64,000 nucleotides of DNA from Paramarasmius palmivorus (GCA_037176845.1 JAYKXP010000003.1:186001-250000), one strand, 5' to 3'. Positions 49,301 through 62,476 are shown, counted from the stretch's first letter. Translations and numbers: made by a program. The notes: generated from the sequence alone by a model not told the origin.

Positions 49301-51739
49301 TCAGCTCGTTGGTCTTGCAGCTGCCCATGCGGTTGTTGACGAGTTAGGGTCGTCAGATTCCAAGGTCTGCGTACAGAGTTAGATCCGAATATAATGCTTG
49401 ATAACCGTCTTTTGACATACCTCCAGCAACAAACCCAGCACGTCGTCAACTTCGGAAGTCGGCATCCCACCGCAACCAGTAGCAATCAACTTTCTGTAAT
49501 CTGCCATCTTTCCACTCGTTCCTGCCTCAGCTTGGAAGGTGACCAGCTCATCAAACAATTCTTTCCTTCGTTTTCTATGGCGAGTTATGTCTTCACGTAG
49601 GGCATCGCAGGCAGCACGTAGAGCTTCAGGATCCGATGGTACGTCGGCATGAAGTGCGACCAGGTCCGATATGTCCTCAGTTTGAGTGTATGCTTTCCGC
49701 TTACCCTTGTTCTTGTCACTTTCCTCAGCTTCCCCTTCAATCTCCTCTTCAACTCTATAAGTTGCTGTTGCAGGAGTCAAGGCTAAAGCGCCATTGGCTG
49801 CATCCCGAATAGCACGCTCCCGATTTTCTTCGTCTTTGACCCATTTTTCCCAGCCAAGCCTATACCTGCGGCCCATCCGAGAATGCAGTTCCGTATCCAG
49901 ACTAGTGAGCTTCTGCCGCATGTGCGGAAGTCCCTCAGCTTGAGTCTTTAGGACGGCAACAGCCCGTTGACTCTCCAGGATCTCGGCTTGGATATTGTTC
50001 AGCAAGGCATGCGCTTGCGTCGTGTCGCGCTCTTTATCACGTAGTTCCTGATCGAAAGAGGCCGCAAGACTGTCCAGCATGCTGGTCATATCATTGACAC
50101 ACCGAGTGCTAGCCCGTTGCCCCGCAACCGAGTAATGCAAAGGCGGACGATCGCCATTTGCAGGCGCAAATGAGTAACCTGCGTTTGCATTGGTTGGCGG
50201 ATACGCAGCCTGTGCATTTCGGAAGGACAAGGAACCTGCGCGAGAAGTAGGGACAGGGGATGAACGGAACCGTTCGTCTTCGAGAATGTAGTCTTCAGTG
50301 CTCTTTCCGTCATGATTTGTGATCTTGGGATCAGCACCGTGGTCAATTAATAGCTTGACCAATCGTTTGCTTCGGCAACGAGCAGCCATCGTCAGCGCAG
50401 TTTCACCGTCGGAATCCTGGAAGTTAATGACGTCGGCGAGTTCTTTGGGATAATCCGCGAGCCTGTTCAGGATAGTTTCCATATAGTATCGGGCTGCATG
50501 GGTCTTGCCCTTGGACATTGCCACGTCGATGACATGATGGAAGACGGTTCGGTTGTAATTGTCGATATTGAGAGTAGATTTGTGAAGCAATTCGTATAGT
50601 TCGGGGAATTTGCGAACGTCATAGTTATTTGCAAACATGACACTGCGCATGAGGGGTGTTTGACCGCTCTTATTAACTTTATAGATGTCTGCGCCAGCGG
50701 TCAGAAGCAATTTGACGATCCGTATCCGTCCCATAGCACATGCCCAGTGCAGCGCTGTATGACCGTCGTCGTCAATGGCCATATCAGGATCGAAGTCGGC
50801 CGGAGGAGAGATGAGAATCTGCGGTACCTGGTTGGTATCCGAGATGAAGTATTCCAGAATCTGGTCGCCATACACGCGGGCATCGCTCGCCCCGTTCAAC
50901 TTGAGACCATCTTCATCCTCCAGGTCTTGATTCTGGTCTTCAGCGGGACGACGCCCCTTTCCCTTGCGTTGAGCACCATTGCTACCACGCGAAGGTTCGG
51001 GGCTCTGGATTGGTGAGGGAGTGCGAGAGCTGGACGATGCTTCTGACGGTGATGGTGATATAGAACCATCGTCTGACCCATGCACGGAAAGCGTCTCTTG
51101 TTCCGTATCACTGTTCACCGGTGGCGCTTGTTTGCGTGAGGAGCGGGTGTTGACCGATGACGTCGGAGCCACCGAGTCTGTGCGACCGCGGGCTGGCTTC
51201 GAGGAGGCGGATGATACAAGATGTCGGGGAGCAAGCGGCGGACTCTTCGCTGCGGGCTGGAATTCAATAATTGGTCTGAGAAGGCTTTCGCAGTTGTATT
51301 GCTTTGCGAGCGCTAGGCCGCGTTCCAGTGGTATCCAGGTCCCTAAATATAACGAGGGGCTAATCAGTTTTGATGCTCGTTGTGCAAGTGAGGTATCCTT
51401 TATTACCTTGATATTTTCCATAACCACCTTGCACCTTTTCATGTTCTCCCTTCTGAATTTCACGCTCCAGAACTCGAGTACGTTGGGGTTTGTCGAATCC
51501 AGCGACTTTTAATATTTGTGTCGCGTTCAGCCAGGCATCTGAACGCCGCCTCATGACTGCAACTCCTTTACACATCCTAGACGTGTAAGTATGGTCAGAA
51601 TGCGTGTATACCCGTGTCTACCGACACCCACATCTCATAGACTGGTATACCACTGTATGTGGCCTGAGAAACAGGGTGAATAAGCACGAAGAAAGATAGG
51701 TCAGTTTTGGCACACCTTGAATATTTGTGTGTCCGGCAT
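49301..51739 (-). CDS. MBP1: APSES (KilA-N) cell-cycle transcription factor, MBF DNA-binding subunit
   Basis: DNA-binding subunit of the MBF complex that drives G1/S genes through ACGCGT boxes. Exon 1 is MPDTQIFK (51739-51716); introns then join [11 protein letters not shown] to [40 protein letters not shown] and [20 protein letters not shown], the complete APSES DNA-binding domain (residues about 5-110). Ankyrin repeats follow ([40 protein letters not shown]), then a coiled coil and helices. A final intron at about 49381-49435 gives the C terminus [21 protein letters not shown]. All domains of Mbp1/Res-type factors are present. Its own promoter holds an MCB box. Confidence 0.92.
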
Positions 51740-51922
51740 ATCGAAGAAACGATAAGCTGAACGCGATGTTGTCTGCTTGAAAGAATGGGGTAGAAAATGA
51801 TGACGGTGGACGAGTAGACAAGGCAAGCAGGAAGAGAGGAGACGACCGAGTTGGCGGCGTGACGGATAGGAACGCGTGGGGACCAAACAAACAAAACATC
51901 TCATTCAGTCTTTCTCCCTCTC
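51740..51922. promoter_or_regulatory. bidirectional promoter of MBP1 and SAM50
   Basis: 183 bp between two start codons on opposite strands. It contains ACGCGT (51872-51877) and a CT-rich leader before SAM50. Confidence 0.65.
51872..51877. promoter_or_regulatory. MCB box (ACGCGT), putative MBF site
   Basis: Palindromic core of the MluI cell-cycle box, 133 bp from the MBP1 ATG and 46 bp from the SAM50 ATG. A chance hit is possible: the hexamer also occurs in coding sequence elsewhere in the window. Confidence 0.4.
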
Positions 51923-53803
51923 ATGGACAAGGAGGTGGACAGTTCCTCTCTTTGGTCTCTCAAGCCCCCACTTCACGATTCCTCTCGCCCTAGAGATCAA
52001 GAACCCGTAGAAGTTCAAAAGCTTCGGAAATGGCAGGAGGAACGCGTTGCTCGACGACTACGTGGGGAATACGAGTCTGCTGTGTTTAAACTCTCTGACC
52101 TGGTAATATTTTCCGTGTTCATGTGCTGGAAAACTAACTGACAATGACTCTAGATTAATAGCCACTTGACATTGCCTCTTCGGATCGCCGACGTGCGTGT
52201 AGAAGGTGCTCACAACACCCGGTCGTCATTTCTTGGTTTCCTGATCAACCCTTTGCTCCCTTCTAATTCCGGAGCGGATGGAGGTGACCTGGAATCGGTA
52301 CTGCACACTACAAGACACATAGGGGACGTCTTGAAGAGAACGGACATATTTAGTTCTGTGGAAGCTCGGATAGAACGCGCAAAGGATGCATTAGCATCCC
52401 CGCATGCCGTTGACTTGGTTTTTAAAACTCGCGAAAGAGGCAGATTGTTTTTGAAGACTTCTACAGAGCTCGGTAACAATGAGGGCAGTGCGGTGAGCCC
52501 TATCCTACTCTATGGCAATCGTGATCACTTACTCATTTCCCCTAATTTTAACCCTGTAGAGTGTAATAGCTCGCGTTCGGAATGTTTTCGGAGGAGCAGA
52601 GACTCTGGAAGCTAGCATGTCCCTCGGAACGACAACACGAAAATCTTTTCATGGTTCATTCTCTGCACCGATAACACCCGACCTCGACACGGTCGCTGAA
52701 TTGTCTGCCTTTGGGCTCCAAAAGGATCTCTCAAGTTTTGCCAGTTGTTCCGAGGCACTGCGGGGCATCAAGGCGATTGTCAGGGTGAGCTAGGTCAGCA
52801 GTTTGCTAGCGGTCTGATGCACATCGTTTGACCTATCCACCATTCAACCGTTAGCATGGGTCAACCTCAACCGGCTCTCACGAAGTCGCCTATGAAGCTG
52901 TTTTAAGGAACATTGGCTCTTTGACGCCCACCGCGTCTTTCAGGTGTGGAACACTGTCGTTTCTTTACATGCCTAGATAATTTAATACACCGCCTTAGCG
53001 TCCGGGAAGCAGCAGGTCAAACGTCAAAATCGTCCGTTTCATATGCGTATACTCGAGATACTCGAGATGATCGTGTCAGTGCAACGCGCGGTTTCTACAC
53101 CAAAGTTCATCAGGAACTGGCTGGTCTAGGTGGAGATGCTTCCTTCTACAAAGCCGAAACGGAGAACCATATTTCAAGATTAATCGCACCTGGAGTGGTA
53201 TGTTATTTACGTTTTTATTCATTCACCTTGCTCACGGGGACGGTAGTCGCTGTCGTTTTCAGCGTGTTCAGGGCTGTTGTGGAGTTTTGACCAACAGAGT
53301 TTGTTTTCTGATCGGTTCCAACTCGGTGGACCACTTTCTGTGAGGTCCTTCAGGCAGAATGGTCTTGGCCCGAGAGATGGATGTAGGTCCCCAGCATTTT
53401 GCGGCCCCGTTATAGTCTCATCACTCCACCCTCAGCTGATTCGTTGGGCGGAGACCTTTATTGGTCCACGGGTGTGAGTGTCATTACCGACATACCTCAA
53501 AAACCCGACTGGCCTATAAAAACACACTTTTACCTCAATGCGGGCCGACTAGACGTGGTCAACAAATGTATGTGGATTTACTGTTCGGGTTGTCAATCTC
53601 TGTTGATGAGTCCTGCAGCACGTTCTTTGATTGACAACATCAAGTCGACTGTTGGACAACCATCTGTTTCGGCAGGTGTTGGGCTGATTTACCGTTTCGA
53701 CCCAGTGAGGCTTGAGGTTAATTTTGGGCTTCCTCTCGCTGCTAGTAAGAGCGACGGAACCCGGAAGGGTCTCCAAGTTGGGATAGGTCTAGAGTTCCTC
53801 TAG
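51923..53803 (+). CDS. SAM50: SAM50/TOB55 mitochondrial outer-membrane assembly protein
   Basis: Omp85/BamA-family beta-barrel that inserts beta-barrel proteins into the mitochondrial outer membrane. Start MDKEVDSSSLWSLKPPLHDS; the single POTRA-like region reads LRIADVRVEGAHNTRSSFLG and VLKRTDIFSSVEARIERAKD. Barrel strands follow: SVIARVRNVFGGAETLEASM, SLGTTTRKSFHGSFSAPITP, SSVSYAYTRDTRDDRVSATR, GGPLSVRSFRQNGLGPRDG and the C-terminal PVRLEVNFGLPLAASKSDGT, ending GLQVGIGLEFL with the aromatic/hydrophobic sorting end. There are about nine introns. Length fits. Confidence 0.93.
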
Positions 53804-54031
53804 TGACAAGTGAATTAGACTTTGAACAATAGAAACTGAATTGGAATTTTCTTGTGACCAAACGTGAGCGTGATGGCGTGACCCGATCGTGTATAATTTT
53901 GCAGTGATGCTGTTTGGCTGTGTTATGAGTGTCTCCTTCGGGGGAATTGCCTGGAGCTGAAGTGCACGCCTTGACACGCCCCTTCACCATCATCCAACTC
54001 TGTCCTCTTCTCCTGGGTCGACCTGCGAGCC

Positions 54032-56311
54032 ATGGTACCCAAATGCGAGCCTCTGTGTTGCTTCGGCGACCGGTACGTGTTTTACTTTTTCATTCTCTGA
54101 ATTGTTTTTCTAACAAAGTTCAACTTACTTTCGTTTTAACTCGCAGATTATATTTCACAACCTTCCCTCATCCAGCACCCAATCCTGGCGTCTTGAATCG
54201 AATTGCTGCAGACCCAAGTCATCGTCCACGCGTCAGACCGCGTTCAGCCTTCAGTTGTCCTACCACCGCCGACGAGAATGCAACCTATTACTACTTTACC
54301 ATCGACGACCAGCTTCTGTACCTTTCATTCTTCCAAGACTGGGGTCCTCTGAACCTAGCTATGGTGTACAAGGCGTGTATACTCATACACGAGCTTCTCG
54401 AGGTATGTGAACAGCCAGCTGCAAGTGTTGCTTGCCACTCACGTGCCAGTCAACATTCATTCATGCAACAGGACAAGGACCTCGCTTCCCATCGGCTTGT
54501 GCTCTATTCGTCAAGTGATCCAAGGAGGAAAGCTAACGCCGCATTGTTGATGGCTCTCTACGTGGTACGTCAGCCCTCGAGCCTTGTTGATTCCATTCAT
54601 CATTTGACCGTGATTATTAGATGATTGTGCAAAGGCGCGCACCATGGGAAGCCTTTCAACCTATCGCCGAACTGGAGCTTATGCCGTTTCGAGATGCTGG
54701 GCGTGGACCTTCAGACTTTAATCTGAATATCCAGGACTGTCTATGGGGTATTTGGAAGGCCATGCAAAATGGACTGTGCGATATGAACGAGTTCGACATC
54801 GAGGATTACGAATTTTATGAGAAAGTGGAGAATGGCGACTGGAACTGGATAACACCCAATTTTATTGCGTTCGCGTCCCCCGTCGATCAGTATTGGATCA
54901 ACCAAAAGAAGGAAGCGAGCAGTCCTGCTGGTCCATCAACTCGTTCTTCTCTGTCTTCGTCCACCAACAGTAATCTCGCTCTACAACGCAAGCTGCCAAC
55001 GCCATTCCTCAACTGCCTAGACTACTTTGAGAAGAGGAATATTAAGTTGGTAGTGAGGCTAAACACCGAGTTGTACGACCGAAATACTTTTCTGGACAGA
55101 GGAATTGACCACATGGAACTCTATTTTGATGATGGGACCAATCCGACAGACGACATCGTCCGAACTTTTTTGGATGTTGCCGATCGTGTCATTGAATCCG
55201 GAGGCGTTGTGGCGGTTCACGTAAGTGATGCCTTTTCATTTCGTTCCGACTCTGAATTCTAACATATGATATCGCGACTTAGTGCAAAGCAGGTCTCGGG
55301 CGTACCGGTACTTTGATCGGGGCCTATCTCGTCTGGAAGTATGGCTTCACTGCCAACGAGGCGATAGCATTCATGCGAATAATTCGCCCTGGCAGTGTCG
55401 TAGGACCTCAACAACAGTACCTCTATCTCAAGCAGCTAGAGTGGTCCAAATGGGCCGCAATAGATGAAGCACGAAAGCAGCAGGCAGCTTTAGCAGCTGC
55501 TTCAAACCCAGCTCCCGCTCTTGTTACTCCGGCAACACCACCAGCAGACACAGACGAAGAAATGCCACTACCAACCACCCCCACCTCGCGTAACCCACCT
55601 AGCGTCCCCTTACCCCCAGTCACTCCCAGTCGCCATATCGCTGAGGCAGCCGCCAAAGCGAAGGCTATCGCACCGCCCGGGCAGCCCCGAAAAACTCCCA
55701 ACGCCAAACGTCCTGCTCGTGACTCTGATGACGAGGACGAGGCCAACGAATCGGATGACGTTCTCCCTGCGCTCGGTGTCGCACCCGCACGGACACGAAC
55801 CACGAGAGCTACAGCTGCTTCTCGTGGGATAACCGCCTCTGAACAACGGCCCACGCGTGTGACTAGATCCACTGCTGGAGCAGCTGCTATCAAGAAGACT
55901 GGCACCGGATCATCGGTAGCCGCTTCACCTACTAAGCAGACGGGTCCGAGACCAAACAAGATACCCAGACTTGCTGCTACTGGTAAGGCAGCTGCTCCCA
56001 CGAATGCCAAAGTTACGGTTGATACTAAGGCTCAACCTGTGGCACCTTCCACGTCACGTCGACCCAATCCACCCCCTTCCCCAACACCTTCTCGGTTACC
56101 CACACTCAGAAAGCCGCACCACGTCTCATCATTGAGTGAAGTGGCAAATAACGCTACTCTCAAAAAGGGTACCGCCGCTACAGTATCGGACGCTTGGATG
56201 ACCGCGAATGCTGCCGCAGTTGTCAAGCCCGGGTCCAAGTCTGAGCGACCTGGCCTAAGGAATGTCAGGCGCAGACGAAGTAGTTTTAGTAACGCCGACG
56301 TTATCGCCTAG
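54032..56311 (+). CDS. CDC14: CDC14-type dual-specificity phosphatase
   Basis: Cell-cycle phosphatase that reverses CDK phosphorylation at mitotic exit. Exon 1 ([13 protein letters not shown]) joins after an intron ending at 54147 to [15 protein letters not shown]; only the ATG at 54032, not that at 54043, keeps the right frame. The N-terminal DSP-like domain includes [20 protein letters not shown]; the catalytic domain includes [31 protein letters not shown] and the active site [14 protein letters not shown], split by an intron at 55220-55282, followed by [19 protein letters not shown]. The roughly 290-residue C-terminal tail is Ala/Pro/Ser/Lys-rich and disordered, with SPTKQ and TPSR sites likely phosphorylated by CDK. 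Confidence 0.95.
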
Positions 56312-56738
56312 ATCTCTTCGTGTCCGTTGATTTCTGCATTCCCAATTGCTTTGATTTGTTCGTTGTTGTTTAAACTTTTGCATCTTTCGTTGCACGCAGC
56401 TATCTCATCCTTTTATATCAGTGACTGTTTTCTTTGCATGTATCCACACAAGACCATCTTTCGTTCGTCGGCAATCTTCATCTCCTGGTGACTCTCCTAT
56501 CTATTAATCCTGATACCTTCCCTCGTATACAAACGCATGGTCCATTGGAATGCTTTGTCTAGTTCACCGCATGGGACAGAAGGATTTCGGAATTTAGTAT
56601 GTTGTGCATCTTTTAAATACGCTCATTCCTTTTCCGCCGGGCCCTAAATGTAGGCAGGGTTCTTAGATATACATCTACATGGCTGTATTAATTTAACCAA
56701 TCAAGTCACGTTTTTATCCATATCCCCTCGTATTGTTA
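56312..56738. other. convergent intergenic region
   Basis: T-rich 3' flanks of CDC14 and HEM12; nothing else seen. Confidence 0.55.
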
Positions 56739-57980
56739 CTAGACATTCTGTGCCGAGTACTTGTGGACGCATTCAAAGAACCACCGAACATCCTCGGGAT
56801 CAACACCCGGTGTGATACCATGACCCAGATTTGCGATCCATCCGCCTTTCCCACTGCGGAATCCCTCACACATCCGCTTCACAGCGCTTTCAATAGCCGG
56901 TTTCCCTGCATAGAGGAGGTTCGGATCCATGTTGCCTTGTAAGGCGACCTTGGTGCCCACCAAGCGACGCGCCTCTGCGGGGTCCACGCACCAATCAAGA
57001 CCGAGAACATCGTAGCCTGAATGCTCGGCCAGGAACGAGATAGCATAGTTCGCGCCTTTAGCGAATAAGGTCATGGGCACCTCGGGAATGTTCTCTTCCT
57101 TAAGCCGTTGATGTACAGCTTTGCTGATATGCTGAAGTGTGGGGAAAGAGAAGAGGTTGAAATCATGAGGGGAGAGCTCGCCGGCCCAAGAGTCAAACAC
57201 TTGGAGGACCTAGCTAACGCTTAGGACGGCTGTGATGTTGAACAGTATGTGATGAACTTGCCTGTGCTCCAGCCCTTACTTGTCCCACCAAGAAGTCTAC
57301 GCAGACATCGGCAATTCTCATCAAGAGAGCCTTGGATTCTTCCGGGTACTTGAAGATCCAGGTTTTTGCCTTTTGCAACGTCTTGCTACCACCTCCCTCA
57401 ATCATATACGCGAAAAGCGTCCATGGTGCTCCACAGAAACCGATCAGAGGGACCTCTCCGTTCAATTCTATCCGCGTCTTGGTGATAGCTTCAAATACAT
57501 ACCCCAGTTCCTTGTTGACATCCACAACCTCTTTCAATTTCTTCACATCTTCCGGTGTCACCAGGGGATCTGGAAATTGGGGCCCTGGGTTCATCAAAAC
57601 CTCCATTCCCATTGCTTGTGGGATGACGAGAATGTCGCTGAAGATGATGGATGCATCGATAAGACCCGTGTATCTTCGAATGGGCTGAACGGTAATCTCT
57701 GTCGCGAGTTCTGGAGTTCGACAGATCTCGAAGAATTCGTGGTCTTCTCGAACTTTTCTGAATTCTGCCATGAAATGTTAGCTGAGGCCTGAAATTGATC
57801 GTGAATGCGCTCACCTGGGAGGTATCGGCCGGCTTGCCTCATAATCCATACTGGTGCACGCTCGGTTTCTTCGCCTGAAATGAATTGTCGATAAATTATA
57901 TCTAGTGCTGATCCAAATAAACTACCTTTTGCTGCACGAAGGAATAGATCATTCTTGAGAGGCGGGAAATTCTGTGTCAT
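56739..57980 (-). CDS. HEM12: uroporphyrinogen decarboxylase
   Basis: Cytosolic heme-pathway enzyme converting uroporphyrinogen III to coproporphyrinogen III. Start [19 protein letters not shown] at 57980; the in-frame ATG at 58028 adds an atypical extension. Signature 1, [16 protein letters not shown], spans an intron (about 57771-57813). Next come [30 protein letters not shown] with the catalytic Asp, signature 2 region [29 protein letters not shown], and [12 protein letters not shown] ... GNMDPNLLY. Four introns; length about 365 residues, as usual. Head to head with SHG1, 191 bp apart. Confidence 0.96.
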
Positions 57981-58171
57981 GATGGACGTTGCAAACAAGT
58001 GTGAAAGTGAGTACGTGTTTGCGGTCAATGCGATCCAGAGGCCTGATCTGATGCTGAAACATCTTATCTTAAGTTATCGTTTCTTCCTTTCACACGTCTC
58101 AACATTCTCACCGTCCTCAACGTTGTCCGCATTGTCCATGAGGATTTCCTAACCTTTGGGGCGAGCTCATT

Positions 58172-59035
58172 ATGTCTATATCAACGCCGACAGACTTGGT
58201 TAATGCGTGAGTCTATCTCTCTTTTTTGCTATATGATCTAATTCTTGCCTTTTAGCTTCAAGAAATCCGGTGAATATGACCGATTACGACGAGAGCTCCT
58301 CGTTCAATTCCAAAAGAGTGTACGCTTGATTGTCGTCTAACATGCCTATGATGCTCATATTACTTCTCAAAGGAAGGGATCGAATCGTTCAAGCTCAAGA
58401 TAGAGGAAAACATCCGGTCCTTGTTAATGTCCGACTCCATTCTCCGATTTCAACTCGTAAACAACCAAGGTGCCCACAAGACCTTGATGGACCAAGTGGA
58501 AAGGTGTTCTTGTAGCTTCTGGCGCGCTTGGATATGATTCTGACGCAGATTCCTAGATTCCCAACGGTGGAACGCGCTGTTACCGATTTACCCATGCTTT
58601 CGGATCCAGTTTTCACTGAGAACATTCGTGAATCTATCAAAAGAATATTGAAGGAGGATAAGGGAATCAAGGATGACCCGCAGGCGACATCAACTCCCGG
58701 TGCGACGCGCCTATTCTTTGGTACAAGAATGGTTTAAACTAATAGATTGCCTCATAGACCACGAAAATAATAGCCCACATGTCGATAGGTTGCCCGATGT
58801 TGAAGCTAAATTGGCCGCTTCAGCAAAGAACAAGGATAGTGAGGACCTGGAATCCAAACCACAACGTCAGCCTTCAGTACAATCGCCATCTTCTGATGCA
58901 GCCGCGAAATCTCCCCTTCCTTCCCTAGCGGAAGATCCGACGAACGCGCCGCCCCCTGCCACGTTGGCCACGGTTTCTTCTGCGGATCGAGAAGAAACGA
59001 TATCGAAGATGGATACTGTTGCTACCTCTCAATAG
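58172..59035 (+). CDS. SHG1: COMPASS complex subunit Shg1 / BOD1 family
   Basis: Small subunit of the Set1 histone H3K4 methyltransferase complex. The start MSISTPTDLVNA joins through introns to FKKSGEYDRLRRELLVQFQK, DGIESFKLKIEENIRSLLM and NNQGAHKTLMDQVER, the PF05205 domain at residues about 8-75. Next is RFPTVERAVTDLPMLSDPVF, then a Ser/Pro-rich tail ending KMDTVATSQ. In the middle, frames change at about 58700-58770, so an additional intron is needed there and the exact tail is less certain. Confidence 0.78.
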
Positions 59036-59382
59036 AGATCGTGACGATTGAGGCACAAGACTTCCTAGTCATCTTCACACTGACGACAGTAATCTGGACC
59101 ACACTCTAACCTCCTTCACCTGACCTTTGGTTCTCCCGGATCACAATGTACTCGTATGAAAACGAATAGCATTTATTTTACAAGAGTGATACATGGCACA
59201 AGTCCAGACTACCTAAAGCTAAGTAAAGGTAAAGTCATACTTGGGAAGAACTATAATAAACATCCGGCTTATGCGGAGGGGCACTAGTGTGCAAAAGGAG
59301 ACAATAGATATATAACCTCGGGCTAATGAATATCGGTATAGATTCAGGAAGCGGAAATGATTCAGGAGCGGAGCAAATAGAA
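59036..59382. other. convergent intergenic region
   Basis: 3' flanks of SHG1 and the P450 gene. A minus-strand open frame of 95 codons (59219-59506) shadows the last P450 exon. Confidence 0.5.
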
Positions 59383-61575
59383 TTAGATTGCAGTGTCTTC
59401 GCCTTGAATCAATGCTATGGCACTGGGAGAACGAGGTTTGATGGAGCACTTGAACGGTTTCGGGTGGCTGGAAAGATTGTGTCAGTCCAAGTACTACGAT
59501 GATCACGGAGCATAGACTAGCCTGATCGTCCCCGTTGTTCTGTCATTGACAGGCTCGACGACGACACCATTCTCGACACATTTCGAGATGTCGAAGACCG
59601 CAAGCGCCATGACACAGGATATGAACAAAGATGAGTCAGCGAGGTGCATACCTAGAGAGTGAAGCGTTAGTTCGACGTGTATGTTATGAAAGACACTCTA
59701 CGTACCAGGACAGATGCTTTCGGATCGAAAAGGATGTGGCGTTAGTCTCTGCTATTCAACAGACAGAATATGAAACAGGCCCACCGTCTGCCAAATCCAA
59801 AGCACAACGCTCGTGGGTCTAGTTCTGGTTCGTGGCCGTCGTGAGCAATGAATCGGTCTGGATTGAACTCCATTGGGTTGGAATACGTCCTCGAGTCGTG
59901 TGTAAGTTTCCTGACGAAGCATAAGACTACGTCCACGGAGAATGATTAAAAGCTTACCAGATATTTGGTATAACCAACGACCCCTTAGGAATGAAATATC
60001 CTTCGTGTACGTCATCTTGCGTGGCTCTGTGCGGGACGGCTAAAATGGTGTTGGTGAGCTTTCGATGGGACTAAGGAGATGGTAACTGACCTAAAGGTGC
60101 AACGCTGTTCCATCGAAAGACCTCCTTCACTAGCGCGTCGACGTAAGGCAACTGATCGCGATCAGCAAAAGCTGGAAGCCTGTCGCTGCCGATGACCGAA
60201 TCGATTTCTGCCTGAGCCTTCTTGATCACTTCTGGGTGTAATGTCATGGCCAGGAAAAAGGCGTATATCGCAGAAACAGTCTAGGAATCAAGTGAGTCAC
60301 GAAGACCGGAGAGTGTAAATGATAGACATACAGTATCGGCGGCGCCTGTCCCATCAATTTAGAAAGAGCTTGTTACGGAGAAAACCAGACAACTTACCGC
60401 TGTACAAAGAAGCGGCGGACCACTTGAGATCGAATTCTTCCTCGTCATCAAGTTTTTTACTCTCAAGAAGACAAGAAGAGAAGGAAGGTGCTGCCGTACC
60501 AGCGGCCTAAGAACAATGATAAGCATAAAGTTAAAATGGTCAAGGGTTGAAACGCCACAATTTGCTGCTTCACGAAATTATGAGGTTGCTCAACCATCTC
60601 GGAAAGTGTAGAAGCCCAAGTTTTCGCCGTTCGCTTGAAACCAGCACCAGGGAACCAATCAGGTACATGACGGACTTGAAAGAAAATGATGTTAGTTCTC
60701 GACTCATCGTTCACTAGTGACAAATCCTTACGAGCGGGTACTACGTCAACCAAGAATTGTCCAGGGGATGTTGCTAATGAAAATTGTTCTGTAGCCAAGT
60801 CGGCAAGCTGTATGAAAGGATCGTCGGACTCCTTGACTTCGTAACCATGAGAGATTCGGAGGATGACTGCCCCGGTGGTTCTAAACTCAGTGTCAGCTTA
60901 GCAGAACTAAGTGACCATAGAATAAGCACGTACTTTCGGATGTGGGACTGCAGATCGGACGGAGATTTGAGAACGCGTCGTAAAAACATCTTCGTTTCAG
61001 CCTCTGATGTAGGATGATATCGCTTCACGGTAGCATGACTCCCAATTAATCCGTGGAATAGTTTTCTGTAACGACGAAAGCGTTCTCCGTAGGGCAGAAG
61101 AGCGAGCGTGTTCTTCCAACCAACAAGTTCTCCCCCCATCTGCAAGACGGGTCGATCAGAATAAATTGATGATTTCTTGTCAAGCATATCAGACGCCGCC
61201 TTAAACGAGTTGAGGATGACAAGGGTTTGGCCGAGAACTAAAGGTCGTTAGGAACCAGGAGAGCGTTTGGAAGGCGAAGTGAACCAACCGGTGACCGAGC
61301 ATATATCACCTTGATGGGAAGACGTCGCTCGTATTAGCTACGAGCTATAAAGAAGGTGTCAAGCACGAACCATAAGTATCACCCCACTGAGCAAACGTGA
61401 GCCATTCTTTCTCCGAAGGCATATCCAAAACGTTCCCGATGATAGGTAACCCTGGAGGACTGGGAGGCAGTGGCGTTCGTTGGACTTTCTGGGTGCCAAA
61501 GAGCCGTCGTACTATGGCCAGACCGACGGACGCAAGAATAACATCGAGACAAAGAAGGAGATCGAGAGTCACCAT
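59383..61575 (-). CDS. cytochrome P450 monooxygenase
   Basis: Membrane-anchored heme monooxygenase. N-terminal anchor [20 protein letters not shown] followed by the Pro-rich hinge [15 protein letters not shown]. Mid-protein marks: [36 protein letters not shown] (C helix), [14 protein letters not shown] helix [16 protein letters not shown], ExxR as [14 protein letters not shown], and the heme loop FGFGRRICPGMHLAD assembled across two introns (about 59717-59788 and 59656-59710). The C terminus ends [10 protein letters not shown]. All catalytic features are present over about ten introns. It resembles the O-methylsterigmatocystin-oxidoreductase-like P450s expanded in mushrooms; substrate unknown. 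Confidence 0.92.
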
Positions 61576-62476
61576 GGTGAGCGAGTTGAAGGAGGGGCAA
61601 AATTTTTGAGAAAGGCGACAGGGCGCTGAAACGACTTTATACTCTGAATTTTTACCAAGCATAAATCTGGTCTGGTCCGAGGTCGGAATTCTTTTTCAAC
61701 CTTGATCTGTTGATGACACCCAAAGAAGGCTCGAGATTGCCGAGTAAGTAGTGGATTTCCTGATCGGTTGAAAGCCTGTCGCATGCGAAAATACCGCCGT
61801 CCTTCTTCGTTCTGCCATAGGAATTTAACGCCGTACCTCAAGAACTTGTTGTGGGGTTGCTGAAGCGAGTTAAATGTCATCCATAACATAGACTCTAACA
61901 AAGCGAAATCAGAAAAGCTTACGCTTCGAATCCAGGTAACCTTCAAGAAGGCCTAGTACAGAAGACGGTACCGGTGAATCGCGACGACCTGGAACAGATT
62001 CGCATGAGCAGCCATCGAGTCCTGCTGCTCCTCATCGAGCAGATTGATATCTCGTGTTTATTATGAGTGCGATTCGATTACAGAAGACAGCTGCAGATGG
62101 TTCTGTGGACCCATAATGATATCCACCCATGAGGCACGCCTCGAGGCGTCGTCATCCACAGGCAGTACCTTCGTCGTTCTTCAATGATCCGCGATGCCTC
62201 TGGATCGCCAGATTCCGAGTGAATACGAACTTTTCGGTAGATCACGCAAAAAGTTGTGCGGTAAAGGCATTGCTTGCGATGGTTGTCGGGAACAAGTTTT
62301 GTTAAGCGCTGGACACATGATGCGTGTCCGCCGGGGTTTGCCGAACGATGCCATTGATGGGCTACTGATGTGTGTATGTACGTTTTCATACTACTACATT
62401 GTTGTCTTCACTTTTTGAGATTGAACTGTGGTGAGAATTCCAAGTCCACCCTTCTTCAAACCCGATCATGAATTGT
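61576..62476. other. intergenic region upstream of the P450 gene
   Basis: Short frames on both strands (for example 62078-62389 minus, 62194-62418 plus) show no family resemblance. It should contain the P450 promoter; I see no clear TATA box. The DUF6534 gene ends at its right edge. Confidence 0.4.

Noticed and set aside
50979..51512. Plus-strand open frame (177 codons)
   Set aside because: Antisense to the MBP1 gene, with no family features.
55423..56010. Long minus-strand open frame (195 codons)
   Set aside because: It is the complement of the low-complexity Ala/Pro-rich CDC14 tail; composition bias removes stops.
62078..62418. Overlapping small frames on both strands
   Set aside because: Neither shows conserved features; probably chance.
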